DNA from: Candidatus Aalborgicola lynettensis
GTDB lineage: Bacteria; Pseudomonadota; Gammaproteobacteria; Burkholderiales; Burkholderiaceae_C
Direction: 5' to 3'
Assembly (NCBI GenBank): GCA_016719405.1
Contig: JADJZE010000002.1
Coordinates: 62,001-126,000 of the forward strand
Length of the DNA: 64,000 nucleotides
The translations under genes were made by a program, and so were the position numbers. Positions within the stretch are counted from its first letter, which is position 1. Every line of letters begins with the position of its first letter. Below, piece by piece: positions 1-8,247 of this stretch. A model generated the notes under the pieces. That model did no database searches. It was given only the letters and a program-made list of their open reading frames with translations, and was not told where the DNA came from.

Positions 1-396
1 CGTTGCACCGAGGCCACAGCGATTGATGCAACGCCTTAGGGCGCAATGGTTTGTGCAGGCGTTTTACGCGTGCTTGCATTGCCAGCCAAGCCGTGGTGCG
101 GGACGCTACCGACAAAGCGCAGTTCCGGCTTCGTGCGGCGCAGTACCAAACCAATGAACGCCAGCGCAAGGTGCTGGAGCGCCTGCTGGAGGCCGGGCAT
201 GTGCGCTCGGGCGGGGCTTTCTGGGCGGCATGAGCACCGAGAAATTCGCCAAGATCACCGGCACCTCAAAGCCACCGCGACCCGCGACCTGAGCGACCTG
301 CTTGCCAAGGGCTTGCTACGCGTTGAAGGTGTAGAGCAGGCTACACGTTACGCAGTGAACGTCCCCGGCTGGGAGCAGCCTGCGCTCAAGCCCTGA
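1..396 (+). pseudogene. Fic/DOC family protein, 3' remnant with several frameshifts
   Basis: This is the decayed C-terminal end of a Fic-domain (AMP-transferase type) gene cut by the window edge. The recognisable protein moves between frames: WFVQAF-like residues in frame 2 near 44-70, NERQRKVLERLLEAG in frame 3 up to about 213, FLGGMSTEKFAKITGTSK in frame 2 from 215 to about 275, and ATATRDLSDLLAKGLL through the stop at 394-396 in frame 1. The order and spacing match the winged-helix tail that follows the Fic core in the DUF4172-type family. The catalytic HxFxDGNGR loop would lie upstream of the window. At least three frame changes within 350 bp indicate a dead gene. Identity comes from motif memory, not a search. 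Confidence 0.6.
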
Positions 397-411
397 GCGC
401 AGCGCAGGGTC

Positions 412-662
412 TTGCAATCAAGCATTTCATTCCAATTTCCCATCAAGGTTTACCCACAATTTGGTGGTTGCCTTGCTGGCAGCAGGGTTCACCGCCAGCA
501 ACGCGCAGGCACGCCGGGGCTTGAATTTTCCGCTGCCGGCATGGTGATGCGCGACTGCCGCTACCAGAGTAAAAACTTTACGGTGATGGTGAAAACAAGT
601 CACTACAGCAACCCCGCAGCCGCAAAGATGCCCCAAAATGCTGGCGGGTAAGTTGCGAGTTT
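412..662. other. Gene-poor stretch between two pseudogenes
   Basis: No convincing intact gene is present between the Fic remnant and the transposase remnant. A short open stretch on the plus strand near 462-540 reads like a signal peptide (VVALLAAGFTASNAQA) but ends in a stop soon after. It may be the broken 5' end of a secreted protein. I see no promoter or terminator that I can defend. Confidence 0.35.
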
Positions 663-1636
663 TTACTGAGCAGCGTGTACCGGGCACAGAGTCATCCACG
701 GATACCTCAGCAGGCGCTCTAGCGCGGCACGGTCGTGCGCTTGGATGCACACACCAGCGTCCACCGAGAAGCCGCCGCCAGCATGTCTTTGGCGTCAGAC
801 TTCTCCAGTAGGCCCCGCGCAACGAAGGCACGCAGGATGCGTCGGCGCAAATCGGTCTGCACCTGGGCCACGGCATCCGCATCGATGCCGGTGGCCGGGT
901 GGAAGTTGACGCTCGGCGCTGGGGCTTGAGGGGTGGCGTCCGCGTCGCCCGCGCCTGCCACCGTCTCAAACACCCCATCGACCACGCAGACGTGGAAATG
1001 CACATGCCCGTTCAGACTGGAGCCGAACCGGTGGATAAACGCCACGGCGCCGATGTGCAGGGCCGCCTTGTCGACCTGTGCCGCTCCGGGGCTGTGGGTC
1101 TGCAGGGTTTGCGCGATGACCCGCAGGAAGATGCGCAGCACCCTATTCAGTACCGCCCCGTCGCGCTGCATGAAGTAACGCAGCCGCTTTGGCACGGACA
1201 GTACCCACTGGCGCACCGGCAGGCGGGGGAAGACGTGGTCGCTCAGGTGTGCCGCCGTCTCCACCATGCGCCGTGTGTTGCACGCGGGGCACACGCCACG
1301 GCCTTTGCAGGAGAAGGCCACGAAGTAGTCGTGTCCACAATCCTCACAGCGTGCGCGGGCAAAGCCGTGGGCAAAGATGCCACACTCTCGAGGTACTTGC
1401 GAAATGCCTGACGGACATAGGGCCTTGGGGTGTGGTGGTCGCCCTGGCCGTCGAATTGGCCGGAGCTTGCCCAACTCATGCCAGGTCTCGAAGTGCTCAG
1501 CAATGGTTTGGTACAGCAGGGTTCGCTCAGGGTGGCGCGGGTTGTAGAGTTTGGGTTTGCTGCCCGATTGGCCACCCGCTGACCCTACCGCGTGCGGGTT
1601 TGAGTAGGCTTGCGCGATACGGGCGGCGACAGGCAT
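663..1636 (-). pseudogene. IS91-family (Y2/HUH) transposase, truncated and frameshifted
   Basis: The 305-residue open frame at 719-1636 carries the IS91 transposase architecture. An N-terminal zinc-binding region has a CEDCGHDYFVAFSCKGRGVCPAC cysteine pattern, followed by the HUH metal motif in GHVHFHVCVVDG. The family is usually 400-500 residues with the catalytic tyrosines in the C-terminal half. Here the frame breaks near 775: beyond it another frame continues with GGFSVDAGVCIQAHDRAALE and stops near 663, just where the tyrosine-containing segment should begin. Neither a second transposase half nor element ends are visible, so this is a dead fragment. It sits beside a decayed Fic gene, marking the left 1.8 kb as a scar of past insertions. 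Confidence 0.75.
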
Positions 1637-1746
1637 GGTGCAGCGCCAAAGCGAGCGTTTTGGCTCGGGCTGGGTGTGCCATATTACTGTATTTATATCC
1701 AGTTATGTCGACTTAGTATGGCTTGACATGCCATCTGCGGGCACTC

Positions 1747-1801
1747 ATTCACTCCTGAATTGATAGCTGCTTCCGCCCGCCAGACGTGCGCAAAAGCACT
1801 A
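1747..1801 (+). repeat. Dispersed Comamonadaceae-type repeat, copy 1
   Basis: Intergenic copy of the roughly 55-bp dispersed repeat found about 11 times in this window. It shows the core TGATAGCTGCTTCCGC followed by CCAGACGTGCGCAA. It lies about 20 bp beyond the ubiD stop codon. Confidence 0.7.
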
Positions 1802-1821
1802 TTTGACACACAAGATTTCGT

Positions 1822-3306
1822 TCACAAACCCAGCGTCTGCCAGAGCGCATCCATCTTGGCGGTCACCTCCGGCGTCATGGCAATGGTGGTGCCCCACTCG
1901 CGCTGGGTCTCACCGGGCCATTTGTTGGTGGCGTCCAGCCCCATCTTGCTGCCCAGGCCACTGACCGGCGAGGCAAAGTCCAGGTAGTCGATGGGGGTGT
2001 TTTCCACCAGCATGGCGTCGCGCACGGGGTCCACGCGGGTGGTCAGGGCCCAGATGACTTCTTTCCAGTCGCGCACGTTCACGTCTTCGTCCACCACCAC
2101 GATGAACTTGGTGTACATGAACTGGCGCAGGTGGCTCCACACGCCCATCATCACCCGGCGGGCGTGGCCGGGGTAGGCCTTTTTGATTTGCACCAGCGCC
2201 ATGCGGTAACTGCAGCCTTCGGGTGGCAGGTAGAAGTCGGTGATTTCGGGAAACTGGCGCTGCAGCAGCGGAATGAACAGCTCGTTGAGCGCCATGCCCA
2301 GCACGGCGGGCTCGTCGGGTGGTTTGCCGGTGTAGGTGGAGTGGTAAATCGGGTCACGGCGCAGCGTGATGCGGTCTACCGTGAACACGGGGAACTCGGC
2401 CTGCTCGTTGTAGTAACCGGTGTGGTCGCCGTAGGGGCCTTCGAGCGCGTGCTGGTAGCCGCTGGGGTGGGTGGCGTCGGGGTAGATGTGGCCTTCGAGC
2501 ACGATTTCGGCGCTGGCGGGCACCTGCAAGGTGCTGCCAAGGGCCTTGACCAGTTCGGTGCGGCCACCGCGCAACAAACCGGCAAACTGGTATTCCGACA
2601 GGCTGTCGGGCACGGGCGTGACGGCACCCAGAATGGTCGCCGGGTCGGCGCCAATGGCCACTGCTACCGGGTAGGGTTGGCCGGGGTTTTTGAGGCCATG
2701 GTCTCGAAAGTCCAGCGCGCCGCCCCGGTGCGCCAGCCAGCGCATGATGAGCTGGTTGCGGTTGAGCACCTGCTGGCGGTAGATGCCCAGGTTCTGCCGT
2801 GTTTTGAGTGGCCCACGGGTGATGACCAGGCCCCAGGTGATGAGCGGCGCCACATCGCCCGGCCAGCAGTGCTGGATGGGCAGGCGGGCCAAATCGACGT
2901 CATTGCCCTCCCACACCACATCCTGGCAGGGGGCCGAGCGCAGCACTTTGGGCGCCATGTTCCACAGGGTGCCCAGCAGGCTGCGCATGCCCACCATGTC
3001 TTTGAAGCCTTTGGGGGGTTCGGGCTCTTTCAGGGACGCCAACAATTCGCCAAACGGGCGCAAGCCGCTGATGCTGCTAACCCCCATGGCGCGCGCCACC
3101 CGCTCGGGGGTGCCAAACAGGTTGCCCAGCACCGGCATGGTGTAGCCGGTGGGGTTTTCAAACAGGATGGCCGGGCCACCGGCGCGCAACACGCGGTCGC
3201 ACAGGGCGGTCATCTCCAGGTGCGGCGACACGCTCTGGGCCACGCGGCGCAGTTCGCCTGCCTGCTCCAGCTGGGCCATGAAGTCGCGCAGGTCGTGGTA
3301 GCTCAT
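1822..3306 (-). CDS. ubiD: 4-hydroxy-3-polyprenylbenzoate decarboxylase UbiD
   Basis: UbiD removes the carboxyl group from the prenylated 4-hydroxybenzoate intermediate of ubiquinone synthesis, using the prenylated flavin made by UbiX. The 494-residue product has the normal family length. It starts MSYHDLRDFMAQLEQAGEL and contains the well-conserved segments AILFENPTGY, GIYRQQVLNRNQLIMRW and PIDYLDFASPVSGLGSKMG. Its ATG overlaps the ubiX stop by four bases (ATGA), so the two are translationally coupled. It is the last gene of the ubiU-to-ubiD minus-strand run. A decayed copy of its last 60 or so bases lies at 10074-10137. Confidence 0.96.
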   Translation of the reverse strand: MSYHDLRDFMAQLEQAGELRRVAQSVSPHLEMTALCDRVLRAGGPAILFENPTGYTMPVLGNLFGTPERVARAMGVSSISGLRPFGELLASLKEPEPPKGFKDMVGMRSLLGTLWNMAPKVLRSAPCQDVVWEGNDVDLARLPIQHCWPGDVAPLITWGLVITRGPLKTRQNLGIYRQQVLNRNQLIMRWLAHRGGALDFRDHGLKNPGQPYPVAVAIGADPATILGAVTPVPDSLSEYQFAGLLRGGRTELVKALGSTLQVPASAEIVLEGHIYPDATHPSGYQHALEGPYGDHTGYYNEQAEFPVFTVDRITLRRDPIYHSTYTGKPPDEPAVLGMALNELFIPLLQRQFPEITDFYLPPEGCSYRMALVQIKKAYPGHARRVMMGVWSHLRQFMYTKFIVVVDEDVNVRDWKEVIWALTTRVDPVRDAMLVENTPIDYLDFASPVSGLGSKMGLDATNKWPGETQREWGTTIAMTPEVTAKMDALWQTLGL

Positions 3307-3961
3307 GGCGCACCCTGCCCGTCCCAGCGCGCGGCCAGGGTGTGGGGAACGTCCAGCAAGTCCAGCACCCGGGCCACGCTGGCATCGACCACGTCGGCCA
3401 CGGTTTGCGGGCGCAGGTAAAAGGCCGGCATGGGCGGGCAGACGATGGCGCCCATTTCGGTCACGCTGACCATGTTGCGCAAGTGGCCCAGGTGCAGGGC
3501 GACTCGCGCACCATCAGCACCAGGCGGCGGCGTTCCTTGAGCATGACGTCGGCGGCGCGGGTGAGCAGGCTGTCGGCCAGGCCATGCGCCACGGCGGCCA
3601 GGGTGCGCATGGAGCATGGCGCAATGACCATGCCGCTGCATTGGAAAGAGCCGCTGGCGATGGATGCACCCACGTTGCGCACATCGTGTACCTGGTGGGC
3701 CAGTGCCTCAACCTCCGCACGCGCCATGCCCTGCTCTTGCGCCACATTGCGCCAGCCGGCGTCGGACACCACCAGATGCGTTTGCACACCCGGTGCTGCG
3801 CGCAGGGTTTGCAGCAGCCGCACGCCGTACACCGCACCACTGGCGCCGGAAATGGCGACGATGATGCGGCGCACCGCAACGGGAGCTGACTGGATAGACG
3901 GAGCGGCGCCGTCAGCGGGTGCTTCAGGTGCAGCGGCGGGGGCAGAGGGCGTGGCGTTCAT
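3303..3961 (-). CDS. ubiX: Flavin prenyltransferase UbiX, interrupted by one frameshift
   Basis: UbiX transfers a prenyl group onto FMN to make the cofactor for UbiD. The N-terminal half (start 3961) reads IIVAISGASGAVYG, LVVSDAGW and GMVIAPCSMRTLAAVAHG. The rest (LHLGHLRNMVSVTEMGA, then PPMPAFYLRPQTV) is in the next frame down to 3303. The break falls near 3497-3499, where MVRESP-LHLGHLRNM would be restored by one extra base in a C run of the coding strand. The total span of 659 bp is one short of a multiple of three. The first 30 residues are an Ala/Pro-rich extension. Either this is a sequencing error or the gene is newly inactivated. The intact partner ubiD argues for the former. Confidence 0.85.
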
Positions 3962-4012
3962 GCGGACGCAGCAGTTCCATTGCGCATGAGTTGCTCGGTC
4001 TGGCAGCCGCCC

Positions 4013-4426
4013 TCAAGCGACGCACACGCGGGCGTACCCAAGGGGAGCAGTGCCCAGCGGCTCGGCAATCAAATCGGCCTGCACCCGCGCCAGCACCATG
4101 GCGGCCTGCTCGGCGTCAAAATCTTCGTGTTTGCGTTTTTTCACGCCGTATTGCTGCAACTGGTAGTGCCGCGCCGGCGCAATGCCGTGGCGCGCCAGGC
4201 TGCTGTGTACACACACCAGCGGGCAACCATCCAGCGCGATGATGGGGCGCCCCGAATGGGCAATTTTCATCAAATGGGGCACATCGCCGCCCACACCGGC
4301 GATGCAGGACATCTCGGCGTCGCCCGAGCGGTCCAGCCGCAAGGCCACTTGGTTGGCCAGTTGCGCGGCGCTGGAGCATCCCGAACACGCGTACACCAGG
4401 GGCACAGTTGCGGCAGTGTGGCTCAC
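4013..4426 (-). CDS. DGC-domain putative zinc-binding protein
   Basis: A 137-residue protein with the hallmarks of the DGC family: an N-terminal CSGCSS motif, a central GVGGDVPHL segment and the name-giving DGCPLVC motif. These cysteines are thought to bind a metal, but the function is not established. The start is GTG at 4426, inside the ubiT stop codon (GTGA, four-base overlap), so the gene is coupled to ubiT. No transmembrane segment is seen. Its position between ubiT and ubiX suggests co-expression with the anaerobic ubiquinone genes, perhaps in cofactor or iron-sulfur handling. That role is inference from context only. Confidence 0.75.
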   Translation of the reverse strand: MSHTAATVPLVYACSGCSSAAQLANQVALRLDRSGDAEMSCIAGVGGDVPHLMKIAHSGRPIIALDGCPLVCVHSSLARHGIAPARHYQLQQYGVKKRKHEDFDAEQAAMVLARVQADLIAEPLGTAPLGYARVCVA

Positions 4427-4929
4427 ATTTTTTCTCCGGTCGGTGGTGCTGGTTGGCGCGGCGTGCGGCGTGCGGCAAAGCGGGCCAGCACCTGCTGGGG
4501 CGCCCAGCGCTGCACATCGAGCACCGGCAGCTCCAGCGCGTCCAGTGCGTTTTTCACCACCAGGCCCAGTTCGGTGTCGCCTTCCATGGAGAGGCGGCGG
4601 TTAAAAAACAGGGTGTCGGGGTCTTCCTGGCGGCGGGCCAGGCGCACAAAGTCTTGCGCGCTGGCACTCACGGTCAAATCGGTTTCGGGCTGGGGTTGAC
4701 AAGCCACAAAACGACCACCGATGCAGGTGAAGTCGAACGTGAGGCGGGCGTCGCGCACATGGATGCGCAGCCGCTTGTTCGCCAGGTACTGTTTCACATC
4801 GGCCGGAAGTTGCGTGCCCAGCACGGTGTTGAGCGCCGTGACCAGCAGCAGCGAGCCGGGGTAGGCCGGCAAACGCGACAACACCGCCCCCACGGGGTCG
4901 GGTACAACAAAAGCGGGAGACGGGTTCAT
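4423..4929 (-). CDS. ubiT: UbiT-like SCP2 lipid-binding protein (O2-independent ubiquinone synthesis)
   Basis: A 168-residue protein with an SCP2 sterol/lipid-carrier domain over roughly residues 30-140 (LLLVTALNTVLG, then DARLTFDFTCIGG, then PDTLFFNRRLSMEGDTELG). In known systems UbiT cooperates with UbiU and UbiV to make ubiquinone without oxygen and probably carries hydrophobic intermediates. The ATG at 4929 is chosen because it gives a normal UbiT N-terminus. An open frame continues upstream into the hemolysin III gene but does not resemble the family there. The gene sits 14 bp after the hemolysin III stop and overlaps the DGC gene by 4 bp. Presence of ubiU and ubiV just upstream strongly supports the assignment. 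Confidence 0.88.
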   Translation of the reverse strand: MNPSPAFVVPDPVGAVLSRLPAYPGSLLLVTALNTVLGTQLPADVKQYLANKRLRIHVRDARLTFDFTCIGGRFVACQPQPETDLTVSASAQDFVRLARRQEDPDTLFFNRRLSMEGDTELGLVVKNALDALELPVLDVQRWAPQQVLARFAARRTPRQPAPPTGEKM

Positions 4930-4943
4930 AACAATCCAGTGCG

Positions 4944-5561
4944 TCAGGCAACAAAAAACAATACGGTAAAAAAGTGGCAACTGCTGCCACCCAGCACAAA
5001 CAAATGCCACACGCCGTGGCTGTGGCGCAATCGCCGGTCGGCCACGTAAAAAACAATGCCCACCGAGTACAACACGCCACCGGCTGCCAGCCAGGCAAAG
5101 CCCGTGGAGGTGAGCGCCTGCATGAGCGGCGACACCACCAGCAGGGCCAGCCAGCCCATCACCACGTAGATCACCAGCGACAACACCCGCGCGCCTTTGG
5201 CGAGCCAGATTTCCTGCACGATGCCGATAAGGGCCAGCGACCACACCGCAGCCAGCAGGGTCCACCCGCCTGAGTCGCGCAATGACACCATCGCAAACGG
5301 GGTGTAGGTGCCGGCAATCAGCAAATAAATGGAACAGTGGTCAAATTTTTGCAGAATGCCTTTGGCCCGCCCGCGCACGCTGTGGTAGAGCGTGCTAAAC
5401 ACATACAGGGCCACCAGCATGGCGCCGTAAATGCTGAAACTGACAATTTTCCAGGGGTCGCCCACCAGCGCTGCCTGGGTCACCAAAAATGCAGCACCCG
5501 CCACCGCCAGACCGGCACCGGCCAGGTGGGTGATGCTGTTGAAACGCTCGCCGTGGTACAT
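4944..5561 (-). CDS. Hemolysin III family (PAQR-like) membrane protein
   Basis: A 205-residue polytopic protein with about seven hydrophobic helices. The family signatures are HGERFNSITHLAGAGLA at the N-terminus, STLYHSVRGRAKGILQKFDH in the middle (the conserved S-H-D set of the hemolysin III/PAQR superfamily) and RHSHGVWHLFVLGGS near the C-terminus (H-x3-H metal-ligand type). The superfamily is related to ceramidase-type metal hydrolases, and the bacterial members have no settled substrate. It lies 20 bp after ubiV and 14 bp before ubiT, so it is embedded in the ubiUVT operon. Whether it takes part in quinone metabolism or membrane adaptation under low oxygen is an open guess. Confidence 0.9.
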   Translation of the reverse strand: MYHGERFNSITHLAGAGLAVAGAAFLVTQAALVGDPWKIVSFSIYGAMLVALYVFSTLYHSVRGRAKGILQKFDHCSIYLLIAGTYTPFAMVSLRDSGGWTLLAAVWSLALIGIVQEIWLAKGARVLSLVIYVVMGWLALLVVSPLMQALTSTGFAWLAAGGVLYSVGIVFYVADRRLRHSHGVWHLFVLGGSSCHFFTVLFFVA

Positions 5562-5581
5562 ACGCCCTGCCCTGCTTTGGT

Positions 5582-6532
5582 TCAGGCCGCAACGGCCAGG
5601 TTGTTGTCAATCTGGTCCAGGCCTGGGTGGCCGTACCAATAGCCGTTGCAACCTTTGTCGGGCATCAGCGCCTGCATGCGTTCTTGCGCCTCAAACGGGG
5701 CCAGTCGGGCATGGCGCGCGGCGTCAAACAGGGCCACGATTTCTGCCGTGTCGTGCGACTGCGGGCTGATGCGCAACACATCCACACCGAGCGCCTGCAT
5801 ATCGGCCATGGCACCGACCAGGTTGTAAACCCGGGCCGACTGGGTTTGTGTGCCGTTGAGCACCAAAAATTCTTCCTGCTCGCGGGTTTTGAGCATCAGC
5901 CCGTCCGGATGCTCCAGGCAGCTAAAACGGCAATCGTCTTTGGGCAGGTTGCGGTGGCGTGCGGTAAAACACCGTGCCGAAAACGCCAGCGGCATACGGC
6001 CATAGGCGAACACCTCGGTCTGCAGGCCTTGGGGCAGATCCTTTTGGATAACGGCCAAATCGTCGCGCCGCATTTCCAGCGGCATCACCCAGCGGCTGGC
6101 GCCCAGGCCACGCATCCATTGCAGGGTGGGCAGGTTGTACAGGTTGAGGTGGGGGCCGGCCACAAACGGCACCTTGCCCGCCAGGCACTGCACCGCGCCC
6201 ATGTCATTGGCTTCGACCAGAAAATCGCCGTTGGCAACAATTTTGTGCATGGTGCCCACCTCGGCACCCGACTCCAGCAGCACCTGGGTGGACAGCACCA
6301 CCTCTTTGCCCGCTGCGCGCAGCCGTTTGGCAATGTCCAGCCAATCGGCCAGGCGCAACTCGTGGCGGCGCGAACACACGGTTTCGCCCAGGTAGACCAC
6401 GTCCACCGGGGTGGTGCCCATAGTCTCGTAAAAGTTGAAGGTGGCTTCGCGCGACCAGTAGTACAGCAGCGGCCCCAGTGCGATTTTGGGAATGCGTTTC
6501 ATAAATAGATTCATTGCGTGGCTGGCGTCCAT
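5582..6532 (-). CDS. ubiV: UbiV, U32-peptidase-like Fe-S protein for O2-independent ubiquinone hydroxylation
   Basis: UbiV pairs with UbiU to hydroxylate ubiquinone precursors without oxygen. The 316-residue product shows the U32 core and the four cysteines expected to hold a 4Fe-4S cluster: one in YLGETVCSRRHEL and three in ARCFTARHRNLPKDDCRFSC. It ends with the typical GCNGYWYGHPGL segment. The ATG at 6532 is chosen because it overlaps the ubiU stop (TAATG) and has a GGAAG ribosome-binding site. In-frame ATGs at 6514 and 6502 are alternatives that would trim the non-conserved N-terminal residues. Confidence 0.93.
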   Translation of the reverse strand: MDASHAMNLFMKRIPKIALGPLLYYWSREATFNFYETMGTTPVDVVYLGETVCSRRHELRLADWLDIAKRLRAAGKEVVLSTQVLLESGAEVGTMHKIVANGDFLVEANDMGAVQCLAGKVPFVAGPHLNLYNLPTLQWMRGLGASRWVMPLEMRRDDLAVIQKDLPQGLQTEVFAYGRMPLAFSARCFTARHRNLPKDDCRFSCLEHPDGLMLKTREQEEFLVLNGTQTQSARVYNLVGAMADMQALGVDVLRISPQSHDTAEIVALFDAARHARLAPFEAQERMQALMPDKGCNGYWYGHPGLDQIDNNLAVAA

Positions 6533-7629
6533 TACTTCCAGGGGCGGTGGTAGGCACCCAGCGTGTGCTGCTGGCCTTCGGCCACCTGGTCCAGGCTGCT
6601 CATCCAGATGGGTTTGGGGGTGTAGCGGTGGCTGTTGGCGCTGCAGTGGTCGATGGCTTCGCGCCACACTTTGGTGACCTGCGCCACGTAGGCCGGGCTG
6701 CGCTGGCGCCCTTCGATTTTGATGGCGCGCACGCCCATCTTCATGAGTTGCGGCAGCAGTTCCAGCGTGTTGAGGCTGGTGGGCTCTTCGATGGCGTAGT
6801 AGTTCTCGTCGTCCCCCACGTCAAAGCGGCCTTTGCACAGGGTGGGGTAACCGGCGTTTTCGCCAGGGGCGTAGCGGTCGATCAACACACCGTTGAGGCG
6901 CGACTCGCGGCCCTGCGGGGTTTCTTGCCAGCGCACGGCCTTGGGTGGCGAGCACACCCCGTGGGTGTTGGGCGATTCGCCAGTGACGTAGCTGGAGAGC
7001 TGGCAGCGCCCCTCCACCATCACGCACAGGCTGCCAAACCCAAACACTTCAATTTCGACCGGGGTTTTCTCAATGAGCTGTGCAACCTGCGTGAGGGACA
7101 ACACACGCGGCAACACCGCCCGCACCACGCCAAACTGCTCGCGGTAGAAATTGACCGCGTCGAAATTGGTGGCCGAGCCCTGCACCGACAGATGCAAACG
7201 CAAAGCCGGGTGCTTGGTGGCGGCGTATTGCATCAGGCCGGGGTCGGCCAGAATCACCGCGTTCATGCCCATGTCCACCGCCTTGTCCACCGCCGTGCGC
7301 CAAGGCTGCGGGTTGGACGCCTGGGGAAAGGTATTGAGCGCCATAAACACCTTGGCACCGCGGTCATGGGCATACCGCACACCCGTGGCAATGGCCGCGT
7401 CGTCAAAGTTCAGGCCAGCAAAGTTGCGGGCGTTGGTGGCGTCGCGCAGGCCCAGGTAAACACAGCTGGCGCCGTTGTCCACCGCTGCTTTGAGTGCAGG
7501 CAAACTGCCTGCGGGGCACACCAGCTCCATCGGTTCCGCTTGTGAGTGGGGTGATGGGGATGACGAGGGCAAAGGGGCCCGGCTGGGCGCATCGGCAACG
7601 GTGGGAGAAGCGTTCATAAAGATGGGCAA
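6532..7629 (-). CDS. ubiU: UbiU, U32-peptidase-like Fe-S protein for O2-independent ubiquinone hydroxylation
   Basis: UbiU forms a heterodimer with UbiV. The sequence carries GSLCVMVEGRCQLSSY, GESPNTHGVCSPPKAVRW and GYPTLCKGRFDV, which together supply the four cluster cysteines, plus the conserved KIEGRQRSPAYVAQVTKVWR segment. The protein ends with TLGAYHRPWK as in the family. The family-conserved part begins at MELVCPAGSLPALK (ATG at 7530). Starts at 7629 and 7617 add an Ser/Pro-rich extension and none has a strong ribosome-binding site, so the exact start is uncertain. It is the first gene of the seven-gene run to ubiD, and a candidate FNR site precedes it. Confidence 0.93.
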   Translation of the reverse strand: MPIFMNASPTVADAPSRAPLPSSSPSPHSQAEPMELVCPAGSLPALKAAVDNGASCVYLGLRDATNARNFAGLNFDDAAIATGVRYAHDRGAKVFMALNTFPQASNPQPWRTAVDKAVDMGMNAVILADPGLMQYAATKHPALRLHLSVQGSATNFDAVNFYREQFGVVRAVLPRVLSLTQVAQLIEKTPVEIEVFGFGSLCVMVEGRCQLSSYVTGESPNTHGVCSPPKAVRWQETPQGRESRLNGVLIDRYAPGENAGYPTLCKGRFDVGDDENYYAIEEPTSLNTLELLPQLMKMGVRAIKIEGRQRSPAYVAQVTKVWREAIDHCSANSHRYTPKPIWMSSLDQVAEGQQHTLGAYHRPWK

Positions 7630-7682
7630 AAAGCGTGGCGGATTGGGCCACCGGACGATAAAACAAGGGATGCAGCGTGCAA

Positions 7683-7696
7683 CTGATCGCCATCAA
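7683..7696 (-). promoter_or_regulatory. Candidate FNR/ANR-type binding site upstream of ubiU
   Basis: Read on the minus strand this is TTGAT-GGCG-ATCAG, one mismatch from the FNR consensus TTGAT-N4-ATCAA. Its centre is about 60 bp before the most upstream ubiU start. A weak TTTATC -10 element at 7657-7662 would place transcription near 7648, about 41 bp from the site centre, the usual class II activator spacing. An oxygen-responsive switch fits genes needed only without oxygen. The promoter is inferred. Confidence 0.5.
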
Positions 7697-7748
7697 GCAG
7701 CAGACAAAAAAATACCGGCAATGGTGTTTGGCAACGCATCGCAACACC

Positions 7749-8228
7749 CTAGGCCGGTAATGTGGGCAAGCCGGGCACGGTGCGTTCGCGGCGCGACGGC
7801 GGGCTGGCCACGGACACCGGGCGCGGTGCCACCAGATCGGCCAGCGTCACCTTGTCCAGCACCAAAAAGTAGGCTTGCATGGCCTGGCTCAGTACACCCT
7901 TGAGGCCGCAGTGCAAACTCAGGCGGCACTGGTTGTTGGCGGGATCAAAACATTCCACCATCGTGAAGTCCGACTCCGTGGCACGTACCACGTCGCCCAG
8001 GTGAATCTCGTGGGCGGGCTTTTTCAGGCGCATGCCACCGCCGCGCCCGCGCGTGGTTTCCAGCAACTTCTGGGCCGCCAGTTCTTGCACGATCTTTGTC
8101 AGGTGGCTGCGTGAAATGCCGTAGTTCTGCGCAATTTCGGTAATGGTGACGGGTTGTTCCCGGTGCTGACACGCGGCGCAGTACATCAGCACACGCAGGG
8201 TGTAATCAGTCCATTGGGTCAGGCGCAT
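7749..8228 (-). CDS. nsrR: Rrf2-family regulator, NsrR-like nitric-oxide sensor
   Basis: A 159-residue Rrf2 protein with a winged helix (residues about 25-60, ISRSHLTKIVQELA) and the three cluster cysteines C93, C101 and C107 in VECFDPANNQC and CGLKG. NsrR senses nitric oxide through an Fe-S cluster and represses NO-defence genes. It is divergent from the ric/ytfE gene at 8319, a classic NsrR target, and the 90 bp between them holds a nested palindrome. These facts favour NsrR over IscR. The last 25 residues (PVSVASPPSRRERTVPG) are a non-conserved tail. The starting MRLTQWTDYTLRVLMY is typical of NsrR. Confidence 0.9.
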   Translation of the reverse strand: MRLTQWTDYTLRVLMYCAACQHREQPVTITEIAQNYGISRSHLTKIVQELAAQKLLETTRGRGGGMRLKKPAHEIHLGDVVRATESDFTMVECFDPANNQCRLSLHCGLKGVLSQAMQAYFLVLDKVTLADLVAPRPVSVASPPSRRERTVPGLPTLPA

Positions 8229-8247
8229 GGGAGGTGTCAGGCGGTTA

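Noticed and set aside
2131..3420. 429-residue plus-strand open frame antisense to ubiD
   Set aside because: It lies wholly opposite a clear UbiD gene, is rich in His/Gln/Val/Gly as expected for a mirrored high-GC frame, and matches no family.
6500..6532. Possible dispersed-repeat relic in the N-terminus of ubiV
   Set aside because: ATAGATTCATTGCGTGGCTGGCG vaguely resembles the repeat core, but the match is short with several differences and no flanking similarity.
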